Of a stretch of DNA of 64,000 bases, positions 8,133-15,821 are shown piece by piece. The stretch lies in the NCBI GenBank assembly GCA_947496865.1, contig CANMEE010000001.1, positions 62,001 to 126,000 of the forward strand, given 5' to 3'. Each line of letters begins with the position of its first letter. Position 1 is the first letter of the stretch. Origin of the DNA: an uncultured Sphingomonadaceae bacterium (GTDB taxonomy: Bacteria; Pseudomonadota; Alphaproteobacteria; Sphingomonadales; Sphingomonadaceae). A program made the position numbers and the translations under genes. The notes beneath the pieces are model-generated. The model had not been told where the DNA came from. It searched no databases and saw nothing but the letters and a program-made list of their open reading frames with translations.

Positions 8133-9256
8133 GGCGCGCGCACCGTAACATCGGCTTTGGATGATCCGGTGGCATCTGTTCGCGGTGTCGCAGTTATGAC
8201 AAATCCGGCATTTTGAAGCGCGACAAGTGCCGGGTTGATATCTTCATTTCTCACCGCCGTCAGTGCCGCAAAAACAGTCCCGTCCTTGCGGTAGCTGAGC
8301 CGTTCTATCGATACGCCTTGCGTCTGTTGCACGGCCGAAAACAAAGCGGACGCGGGAACTGAAAAGGCAATATTTCCCCGATTTTCACTAATCAGCCGAG
8401 TGTCGAGCCGTCGGTCCGCCTCCTCCACGCTTTCTACCGCGCCAATCACTGGTTCAGCCGCCGCCAGCGCAACGGCTTGAGCATCGGCGGCCGCCCAATG
8501 ATATTTGACGAGTTGGACGACCGGGATCAGCAACGAAAGGACAACAGCGGCCGCGGCCAGCCAACCCAATAAACGCCTTTGTTGCGCAGTCATATGGGCT
8601 TGAACTTTTTTCGCAAACGCCCCGCAACGCAAGTTTAACGTCGCATTATCGACAGCATCCGCCAACGCACGATCAACTGACGCTTCGGGCAAAACTGTTA
8701 CCCGATTGTCGCCGATCAAATGCGCTCGCAAAGACGGTTCATCAGGCGCGATCATCTTTTCCGCTCGTAGCAATTTTTCAAAGCCAAAATCGGCTTCCGC
8801 CACTATTGTGTCCTGCGGCGCGAACAGCCAACCGGCCGGTACAATTACGTCCGGGTCAATGCCTAAGGCCTGTAGCTGCAACAAGCCGTTGGCCACTATA
8901 TCCTTGCCAACCGATGCCGTTACCGCCTGCCCCGTGTCGTCAACCACAGCCGCGATATGCAGATTTTCTCGGTCAAGGCTGCTACTTTGCGCCGCGAGAC
9001 GCGCTGCTGCCAATGCCTGCTGCACGGTCATGTCATCCAGCGGATCATGCCAGCGAACAAGCGCCAATGGCGTGGGCATTAAGGCAATATGGGCGACAGG
9101 TTCATCTTCAACCGAGGGCAGTTTCAAGCCAGCGGCGAGCAAGGGATCAGCATCGCAACCTTTGGCTTCGAGCGCGCCGTCCGCCACAAGCCACCAATGC
9201 AGGGCCTGAATCTCTGCAGTCGGAAAAACTGTTACAAAGGACCGAGATGCAGACAT
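8129..9256 (-). CDS. gspL: Type II secretion system protein GspL
   Basis: Bitopic inner-membrane protein of 375 aa that recruits the GspE ATPase. The N-terminal 220 residues form the actin-like cytoplasmic domain; a single membrane helix lies near 232-255 (LLGWLAAAAVVLSLLIPVV); the rest is the periplasmic domain that pairs with GspM. It overlaps gspM by four bases. A gap of 152 bp separates it from gspG, where gspH-K would normally be found. Confidence 0.88.
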   Translation of the reverse strand: MSASRSFVTVFPTAEIQALHWWLVADGALEAKGCDADPLLAAGLKLPSVEDEPVAHIALMPTPLALVRWHDPLDDMTVQQALAAARLAAQSSSLDRENLHIAAVVDDTGQAVTASVGKDIVANGLLQLQALGIDPDVIVPAGWLFAPQDTIVAEADFGFEKLLRAEKMIAPDEPSLRAHLIGDNRVTVLPEASVDRALADAVDNATLNLRCGAFAKKVQAHMTAQQRRLLGWLAAAAVVLSLLIPVVQLVKYHWAAADAQAVALAAAEPVIGAVESVEEADRRLDTRLISENRGNIAFSVPASALFSAVQQTQGVSIERLSYRKDGTVFAALTAVRNEDINPALVALQNAGFVITATPRTDATGSSKADVTVRAP

Positions 9257-9261
9257 AAGCC

Positions 9262-9321
9262 CTATGGAATCTGATTCAATGGAAACGGCCTGGAGGGCAG
9301 TAATGGATTTTGTACCAACAT
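9262..9321 (-). other. Candidate 19-codon ORF in the gspG-gspL gap
   Basis: ATG at 9321 is preceded by GGGGAGG and opens a 19-codon frame (MLVQNPLLPSRPFPLNQIP) that ends five bases before the gspL start. The ribosome site is strong, though its spacing of about two bases is short. It may be a translational-coupling leader for gspL, or the remnant start of a deleted pseudopilin gene. Chance is also possible. Confidence 0.25.
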
Positions 9322-9408
9322 GACCTCCCCGACTCGGCTGAAAACTTTATTGCAATCGCCGCTATTAGCTAATCAATTTTAGCCGCGCTGTCACCTTTGG
9401 CAATTGGA

Positions 9409-9894
9409 CTATTCCGCGTAAATATCCGCAGCATCTTCTTCTCCGCCCGGCGCGCCGTCTGCGCCCAAGGAATAGAGATCAAAACCCGGACCATTGCGAC
9501 CCGGATTATCATATTGATAAGGGCGCCCCCACGGATCATCAGGAAGTTTTTTTATGTAACCGCCCTGCCGGTAGCGCGCTGACGGCGCGAGCGAGGCAGG
9601 AGCGCTTGTTAGTGCCGCCAAACCATCGGAAGAGGCCGGATAGGTTAAATTGTCGAGCCGGTACATTTCCAGCGCCTGACTCAAAGTCGAGATATCCGCC
9701 CGTGCTTTTTCGACCATCGCGCGGTCCTGGCTTGGCAGCACGTTGATCACCACGATGGTCGTCAGCAGGCCCAGAATGAAGATGACCACCATCAACTCGA
9801 CCAACGTGAAGCCGTTGCGTTTCGGTTTTTTCTTTTGCTCTTCCCCAGATTCTTGGTCGAACGGGTGGGCATAATTGGTGGCATTTGTGAACAT
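9409..9894 (-). CDS. gspG: Type II secretion system major pseudopilin GspG
   Basis: Major pseudopilin, 161 aa from ATG 9894, which follows AGGA by six bases. The prepilin cleavage motif is textbook: KRNGFTLVELMVVIFILGLL, with cleavage after Gly and methylation of the following Phe; Glu5 is present. The leader is long (about 27 residues, Lys-rich before the site). The C-terminal part has the GspG marks LPDDPWGRPYQY and a calcium-loop-like FDLYSLGADGAPGG. Processing needs a prepilin peptidase (GspO/PilD), which is not in the window. The start of the longer open frame (10002) overlaps gspF and is not favoured. Confidence 0.93.
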   Translation of the reverse strand: MFTNATNYAHPFDQESGEEQKKKPKRNGFTLVELMVVIFILGLLTTIVVINVLPSQDRAMVEKARADISTLSQALEMYRLDNLTYPASSDGLAALTSAPASLAPSARYRQGGYIKKLPDDPWGRPYQYDNPGRNGPGFDLYSLGADGAPGGEEDAADIYAE

Positions 9895-9916
9895 ATATTT
9901 TCCTATCCGTCCGGCC

Positions 9917-11131
9917 TTATAGTCCGGCAAGATTCTGAAGCTGTAATATTGGTAACAATATAGCCAAAATGACCACCGCGACAACACCGCCCAATAAAAC
10001 AATAATCAGTGGTTCCAGCAAAGATAAGGCGGTGGAGCTGAAATTATCAAATTCGCGCTCCAGATAATCGGCTGCCCGTGCGAGCATATCGTCGAGCTGA
10101 CCCGATGCCTCACCGCTGGCCGTGAGATAGACCAGCATCGGCGGGAAAACACCGGTATTTTTGAGTGCCTTGGACAGACTGCCGCCGCCTCTGATCGCTT
10201 CCACCATATCCTCGCATGCCTTGCGCAATACCGCGTTGCTGATGGTATTGGTCGTGAGCCGGAGCCCTTCCAATATCGGCAAACGGCTCGCGACCATAGT
10301 CGACAAAGTCCTCGCCAGCCGCGCGGCATTTAAGTCGCGGAGCAAGCGGCCAAAAAATGGCAGGCGGAGCAGGAAACCGTCAAAGCGATATTTGACTTCC
10401 GGTTCCTTCAAAGCGCGCCAGCTGACGACAGTGAGGAGGAACAAAAGTCCCAAAATTGCGCCCCACCAATTGGCGAGAAAATCCGATATGCCGATGACCA
10501 ATCGGGTGACAAAGGGAAGCTGTTGATTAACATCATCAAATTGTTCGACAACCTTGGGAACAACCGCAATCATCAGCAAGGCGACGACGATTATCGCGAC
10601 AAGCGCCAACACGATAGGATAGGCCAGCGCGCTAATCAGCTTGCCGCGCATTTCGGCCTGGCGCTCCAACAGGCCCGCGAGGCGTTCGGTTATATCCGGC
10701 AATGTCCCAGAACTTTCCCCGGCCGAGATCATCGCGCGATAAAGCGGCGGAAAGCTAGCCGGTTCACGGCGCATGGCTTCCGCCAGCCGCTGTCCTTCGA
10801 TAACGCCGCCATGAACCGCACCAATTCGGTCGCGAACATGGGCTTTCTCATTCTGATTACCGATCGTCCGCAGCGCTTCCTCCAGCGGACTGACCTGCAC
10901 CAATGACGATAGCTGCCGCGTGAACAAAGTCAGTTCTTTACTACGCAGTTTCTTGGGACCAAATAACGAACGGGTCGGCTTTGCCTCAGCCCCTTGTGCG
11001 GCCTCCACCTTCACCACGTAAAAATTGCGCTCGGTTAGCTTGGCCCGAGCCGCCTCATTGTTATCCGCCGCCAATCGGCCGGTCTTCTCGCGCCCCTTGG
11101 GGTCAATCGCGGTATAAGAAAAATCAGGCAT
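9917..11131 (-). CDS. gspF: Type II secretion system inner-membrane platform protein GspF
   Basis: Polytopic platform protein of 404 aa with two homologous GspF/PilC cytoplasmic domains (about residues 70-190 and 270-390) and three membrane helices, near 168-195, 220-240 and 370-400. The start MPDFSYTAIDPKG at 11131 is chosen because it matches the family N-terminus and overlaps the gspE stop by eight bases, as expected for coupled translation. Confidence 0.93.
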   Translation of the reverse strand: MPDFSYTAIDPKGREKTGRLAADNNEAARAKLTERNFYVVKVEAAQGAEAKPTRSLFGPKKLRSKELTLFTRQLSSLVQVSPLEEALRTIGNQNEKAHVRDRIGAVHGGVIEGQRLAEAMRREPASFPPLYRAMISAGESSGTLPDITERLAGLLERQAEMRGKLISALAYPIVLALVAIIVVALLMIAVVPKVVEQFDDVNQQLPFVTRLVIGISDFLANWWGAILGLLFLLTVVSWRALKEPEVKYRFDGFLLRLPFFGRLLRDLNAARLARTLSTMVASRLPILEGLRLTTNTISNAVLRKACEDMVEAIRGGGSLSKALKNTGVFPPMLVYLTASGEASGQLDDMLARAADYLEREFDNFSSTALSLLEPLIIVLLGGVVAVVILAILLPILQLQNLAGL

Positions 11132-12689
11132 CGACCTGTTCGTCCAGCACTTCACGGCGTGATATGCGGATACCCTCTTCTGCCGTCGTTAGCCCTTCCC
11201 GAACCAACGCACGGGCTGACGAACCAAGATTGGGTTTCTTGAGGAAGGCATGGGCCGCAATGCGGGCTTCATCGCCCCCATCATTGATCAATTTGCGGAT
11301 TGTTTCATCGACACGGATCGCTTCAAACACGCCAATTCGGCCTTGAAAACCGGTATGGTTACATTGCTCGCAGCCCACTTCTCGATAAACCACCGTACCA
11401 TTGTCAAAGCCCAATAGCGAAGCAAGGCTGCCATCTGCCTGTATCGGTACCCGGCAATGCGGGCACAGCTTTCGCACCAGTCTTTGTGCAACAACCGCGC
11501 GCAAGGTGGACGCGAGCAGGAACGGTTCAACCTTGATATCGCGCATCCGGGTGATCGCGCCAACGGCATCATTAGTATGCACGGTGGACAACACCAAATG
11601 GCCAGTCAGCGAGGCTTGTACTGCAATCTCTGCGGTCTCCCGGTCGCGAATTTCGCCAACCATCACCACATCGGGATCCTGACGCAAGATCGCACGCAGA
11701 CCCGCTGCGAATGTCAGACCGACCTTGGCATTTACTTGCGTCTGACCAATACCATCAATCGCATATTCCACCGGATCTTCGACGGTCAATATGTTACGAC
11801 TGCCGTCGTTCAGCTGTTTCAGCCCTGCATAGAGCGAGGTTGTCTTACCCGAACCGGTTGGTCCCGTGACCAATATAATCCCGTTTGGCTCTGCCAGTGC
11901 TTGCGTCAAAATCTCATGGGTGGTTTCAGACATGCCCAGCAGGTCCAGCGATATCGCTGCACTTTCCTTATCCAATATCCGCATCACCACCCGCTCGTTC
12001 GCGCGATTGGGCAAGGTCGAGACACGCACATCCAGCAGCTTGCCGCCAAGGGTCAAGCTTATCCGGCCATCTTGTGGTATCCGGCGCTCGGCAATATCCA
12101 GCCGCGCCATAACCTTGATCCGGTTGACGATCACGGAGGCCACATGCGGCGGCATCCTGAGTTTTTCCTGTAATACCCCATCCACGCGCATCCGCACGAC
12201 CAGTCCGCTTTCATAGGGTTCGATATGAATATCCGACGCGCCCTGCCGCGCAGCTTCCGCGATAATGCCGTTGATCAACCGGATGGTTGGCGCATCGTCC
12301 GCGCTGTCGAGCAAGTCTTCCGCACTCGGAATATCGCCAGCAATATCGTCCAGCGCGTCGTTACTAAGGCTCATGTCCCCGGCCATGGCGGCGGCACTGC
12401 CATCCATTGCGTAATGTTCGGACAGGATTTTCTCAAACGCATCGGGCGATACCAGATCGACATCAAATGGCATGGCGAGATAACGGCGCAATTCTAACAA
12501 TGCCTGTGGATCGGCCTCTTCCCGCATCGCGACCGACAGACGGTCGCCGTCCGTCCGCATCAGCAGCACGCCGTGATCTCGCGCAAAAGCATAAGGAATA
12601 TCTAAAAGAGGCGGAGATGCTGGCGGGGTGCCAACAGGCTGTTCTTCATCGCCGGAAACTTCAGCCTCTGTTCCCTTCGCGATTTTCAT
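11124..12689 (-). CDS. gspE: Type II secretion system ATPase GspE
   Basis: Cytoplasmic hexameric secretion ATPase, 521 aa. It has an N1E-like GspL-binding part, then the ATPase core with Walker A GPTGSGKTTS (about residue 280), the Asp box and Walker B with DVVMVGEIRDRETAE, and His box STVHTND. The tetracysteine zinc motif is present (CPHC and CEQC). The start ATG shares one base with the gspD stop (TGATG). Confidence 0.95.
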   Translation of the reverse strand: MKIAKGTEAEVSGDEEQPVGTPPASPPLLDIPYAFARDHGVLLMRTDGDRLSVAMREEADPQALLELRRYLAMPFDVDLVSPDAFEKILSEHYAMDGSAAAMAGDMSLSNDALDDIAGDIPSAEDLLDSADDAPTIRLINGIIAEAARQGASDIHIEPYESGLVVRMRVDGVLQEKLRMPPHVASVIVNRIKVMARLDIAERRIPQDGRISLTLGGKLLDVRVSTLPNRANERVVMRILDKESAAISLDLLGMSETTHEILTQALAEPNGIILVTGPTGSGKTTSLYAGLKQLNDGSRNILTVEDPVEYAIDGIGQTQVNAKVGLTFAAGLRAILRQDPDVVMVGEIRDRETAEIAVQASLTGHLVLSTVHTNDAVGAITRMRDIKVEPFLLASTLRAVVAQRLVRKLCPHCRVPIQADGSLASLLGFDNGTVVYREVGCEQCNHTGFQGRIGVFEAIRVDETIRKLINDGGDEARIAAHAFLKKPNLGSSARALVREGLTTAEEGIRISRREVLDEQVDA

Positions 12690-14869
12690 CAGTCATCTCT
12701 GTCCGTATCGGAGGTGCTGGGGCTAACGGGCACGGGTTCCACAGACCCACTATTTTGTGGGGTCGCAACGGCACCTGGCGCGTAGATAATTTGATCGCCA
12801 GGACGCGCTTCGGCCGTCGGGGGAACGGTGCCCATATAATCACGTATCAGCACATCAATGGACGGCTCAAGCTCTGGATCACGGCGCAGTTGACGGCCCC
12901 GAATATAGCCATAGCGACGCGCCGAGAAGGCCCGCGCATCAGCGCGACTGCGAAGGATTTTTGGCCGGATAAACACCATTAAATTGGTTTTGACCCGTGA
13001 TTTTCCACGCGATTTAAAAAGCTCCCCGAGCAACGGAATATCACCCAAAAACGGGATTTTCTCAATCGTGCGGCGTTCATTATCGTCCAGCAAACCACCC
13101 AGCGCGATGATTTCTCCGTCGCCCACGGTCACTGTGGTTTTAATCTCGCGCTTGTTGATGATCAGCTCGTTAAAATCATCCGAAACCGGTCCGGCAATAG
13201 AGCTGACTTCCTGACGCAGTTCCAGCCGCACCTCATCCCCTGCGTTAATTTGCGGCGTGACTTCCAGCTCAATTCCGACATTTTGCCGCTGGATGGTGCG
13301 GAAGGCGTTATCGAAATTATCGGACAAAGCTTCACCAGTAGAAACCGGGATTTCCTGGCCGAACAGGATGCTGCCTTTAAGATTATTGTTCACCGTCAGG
13401 GAAGGCGTCGAGAGCAGGTTCGAGTCAGAATCGCGCTGCACCGCATTGATAATTGCGCCCAATATCGTGTTGCCGCCAAGCGTGGTTGCAAAACCGGTAA
13501 AGGCGCCGCGTGCGCCCAGAATGGAGCTCGCGGCATTTTCAAGCAATTGATCGCCCACCGCGCTGTTGGTGGTGGTGGTCGTCGCAGTATCTGTGGTCGT
13601 GGTCGTCGTTGTATCAAACTGATCTGCCAACAAGCCACCAGCCAGATCGACAATATTGGGTGAAGCATTGGAGAAATTCGTGACCGCAAAGGGTGTGTTT
13701 TCTCCGCCGATGAGGAATTGAACACCCAGTTCACGGGCCAGAGAGTCGGAAATTTCAACGATAATCGCTTCGACAGAAACCTGTTCCTGCCGTGTATCAA
13801 GCTGGCGGATCAATTCGCCCACCATGCGCTGCACATCCGGGTTGGCCGCAACGATAATGGCATTGGTGCCTTCATAGCGTGTGACCACCGCGGGGCCATG
13901 ACGCGCGATACCGCTACCAGAGGTAGCGCCGGTCGAAGCCGGCGTTACGGCAGGAGCAGCGCCATTGGTTCCCGGCACCGGCGCAACCGATGTTGGCGTG
14001 GAGCCAGAACTACCCTGCCCCATTAACTGTTCGATCACCGGAAGCAATTGCTCGGCATTGGCATAATCCAGCTGATGCACCCGAATTTCCGTGCCGGCTT
14101 CCGCACGCTGGTCAAGTTCGCGCGCCATTTGTGTAAATTTCGCGACAGCGCCCGGATCACCGCGCAGCGCGATACTGTTGCTGCTGTCAATCGCGACCAC
14201 CGTTACCGGTGCCACTACGCCCTCTCCACCCTGCTGGGCCAGGGTTTGCAAAGAGGTCGCAATTTCCCGCGCGCCCGCATTTCTAAGGTTCACGATCATC
14301 GACGCGGAACTGTCTCGATCAATTTTTTGCACCAGCGCGCGAACGCGGCGGATATTGTCGGCATAGTCAACAATGACCAGACTGTTGGCATTGCGATTGG
14401 CGGTAATCGCGCCTTGTTTGCTGATCAGCGGCCGCAATGTTTCCAAAGCGGCTGTCGCTTCAATCGACTTGAGCCGGACGACTTCGGTCACAAACTGATT
14501 GGCTGGCGATTGGCGGGTGCCAATCCGGGTGGGTTGAGTCGCCGCACCGTCAGCAGGTTGGATACGATAGGACCCACGCGTGGTTGGAATGGCAACCAGA
14601 TTATTCGCACGCAAAGTAGACAGAAAAATCTCAAAATATTCGGAACGGGATAGTGGCCGGTCTGTCACGACAGAAACTTTGCCTTGGACCCGGCTATCCA
14701 GAATGAATGTACGGCCCGTAACCCGAGCCGCATCCTGCACAAATGCGCGGATGTCCGCGTCCCTTACATTTAAGCTATGTTGCGCAAAAGCGGGCGTAAT
14801 CGCCACAGGCGCTAGTATCGCCAAGGATACCGACCATTTTAGGGCCATTTTTGTAAGAATAATACTCAT
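12689..14869 (-). CDS. gspD: Type II secretion system secretin GspD
   Basis: Outer-membrane secretin of 726 aa. It has a signal peptide ending in AFAQ, N0-N3 domains (about residues 30-350), and the secretin barrel (about 370-640) with the gate motif GxxxPLLGxLF-type ending IPFLGDIPLLGELFKS. Between N3 and the barrel is a threonine-rich stretch (about residues 418-435) made mainly of T and D. The C-terminal tail beyond residue 650 is the likely S-domain, which a pilotin would bind; no pilotin is seen nearby. Overlaps gspC by an ATGA. Confidence 0.95.
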   Translation of the reverse strand: MSIILTKMALKWSVSLAILAPVAITPAFAQHSLNVRDADIRAFVQDAARVTGRTFILDSRVQGKVSVVTDRPLSRSEYFEIFLSTLRANNLVAIPTTRGSYRIQPADGAATQPTRIGTRQSPANQFVTEVVRLKSIEATAALETLRPLISKQGAITANRNANSLVIVDYADNIRRVRALVQKIDRDSSASMIVNLRNAGAREIATSLQTLAQQGGEGVVAPVTVVAIDSSNSIALRGDPGAVAKFTQMARELDQRAEAGTEIRVHQLDYANAEQLLPVIEQLMGQGSSGSTPTSVAPVPGTNGAAPAVTPASTGATSGSGIARHGPAVVTRYEGTNAIIVAANPDVQRMVGELIRQLDTRQEQVSVEAIIVEISDSLARELGVQFLIGGENTPFAVTNFSNASPNIVDLAGGLLADQFDTTTTTTTDTATTTTTNSAVGDQLLENAASSILGARGAFTGFATTLGGNTILGAIINAVQRDSDSNLLSTPSLTVNNNLKGSILFGQEIPVSTGEALSDNFDNAFRTIQRQNVGIELEVTPQINAGDEVRLELRQEVSSIAGPVSDDFNELIINKREIKTTVTVGDGEIIALGGLLDDNERRTIEKIPFLGDIPLLGELFKSRGKSRVKTNLMVFIRPKILRSRADARAFSARRYGYIRGRQLRRDPELEPSIDVLIRDYMGTVPPTAEARPGDQIIYAPGAVATPQNSGSVEPVPVSPSTSDTDRDD

Positions 14870-15714
14870 AACTGCGCGCCCATATTAACTGCTATCGGGA
14901 CTATATCTGCTCCGCGTTCGACCTCAACCGAAAGGCGGCTGCCCGGTGCAATCCGGCTTTTGAGCGTCGCTATATCCCCGGTCGAAGATACCGGCTGTCC
15001 ATTGACCGAAACAATGATGTCACCGTCTTTGAAGCCAGCGGTCCGAAACAATGTGCCGTCACCGCGTGGGGATATGACAATCCCTGTCACCTTGCCGTCC
15101 GCCTTGCGCGGGGCGAGATCTACGGCATTGGCTACAGCCGCCGCTGCGGATGAGCCCCCAGCTGGTTGTAGTGATAAATTATCGGCTTGATCCGTATTGA
15201 TATCGCCACCCACTGTTTCTGCCGGAACCGACTGATCAAGATACAGGCTTTCCTTGGTCCCGCCACGATCAATCACGACATGATCAAACTGTACGGCGTC
15301 CAGTTTGACACCCGACATGATATCATCGCCCACCGCATAGCTTTCCTGAACACCGTCTGGTCCCGCCAATATAGCCGAACCGAGCCCAGATCCCTCGTTC
15401 ATCCTGACACCATATAAAGTAAGCTGCAGCGACGTCACAACATTGGCTGTGGTTGCCGGACCTTGGCGATAAAAGGGATCGAAACTGCTAAACAGGGACA
15501 GGCGTGACTGCGGTGATAACAGCTGTACTTCTCGCGCCTGCCAGTCCCCAACCGGTCCCAAAGGCGTAACAACAATCCAAATGAAACGGACCGCCTGAAC
15601 CACAAGTAACACTGCCAATATACCAAATAGTATCGGATATAGCCCGGGCATGGATAGCGCCCGGTTTTTTACCAAAAATTGGTTAGAAGATTGAATAGCC
15701 ACGAATCCCCGCAC
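14866..15714 (-). CDS. gspC: Type II secretion system protein GspC
   Basis: Inner-membrane linker between the platform and the secretin, 282 aa. One membrane helix (about residues 25-50) is followed by the HR domain (LSLFSSFDPF...LTLYGVRMNEG, about 70-140) and a PDZ domain at the C-terminus (FKDGDIIVSVNGQPVSSTGD, about 225-260), which is often involved in substrate choice. The start is GTG at 15714 behind AGGGA. First gene of the operon gspC-D-E-F-G-L-M, so the operon promoter should lie in 15715-15821. Confidence 0.9.
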   Translation of the reverse strand: MRGFVAIQSSNQFLVKNRALSMPGLYPILFGILAVLLVVQAVRFIWIVVTPLGPVGDWQAREVQLLSPQSRLSLFSSFDPFYRQGPATTANVVTSLQLTLYGVRMNEGSGLGSAILAGPDGVQESYAVGDDIMSGVKLDAVQFDHVVIDRGGTKESLYLDQSVPAETVGGDINTDQADNLSLQPAGGSSAAAAVANAVDLAPRKADGKVTGIVISPRGDGTLFRTAGFKDGDIIVSVNGQPVSSTGDIATLKSRIAPGSRLSVEVERGADIVPIAVNMGAQL

Positions 15715-15768
15715 TCTGCTTCCCTAGGGTGGCTATAACGGTTTGGTGACCAACCTGCGACTCATTGA

Positions 15769-15795
15769 TGACAGAAAAGTGACAGCCCTCTGTCA
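15769..15795. promoter_or_regulatory. TGACAG repeats upstream of the gsp operon
   Basis: TGACAG (15780-15785) and CTGTCA (15790-15795) form a perfect inverted repeat with a 4-bp spacer, and another direct TGACAG lies at 15769-15774. They fall between the TonB-receptor stop and the gspC start, 55-80 bp upstream of gspC, where an operator would be expected. A hairpin role at the end of the upstream gene is an alternative, although no T-run follows. Confidence 0.3.
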
Positions 15796-15821
15796 GCTGC
15801 CAATATACGCCAATTCAGTGA

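Noticed and set aside
8706..9258. Long plus-strand frames opposite gspL
   Set aside because: Cys/Ser-rich compositions typical of antisense frames; gspL fits the operon and overlaps gspM.
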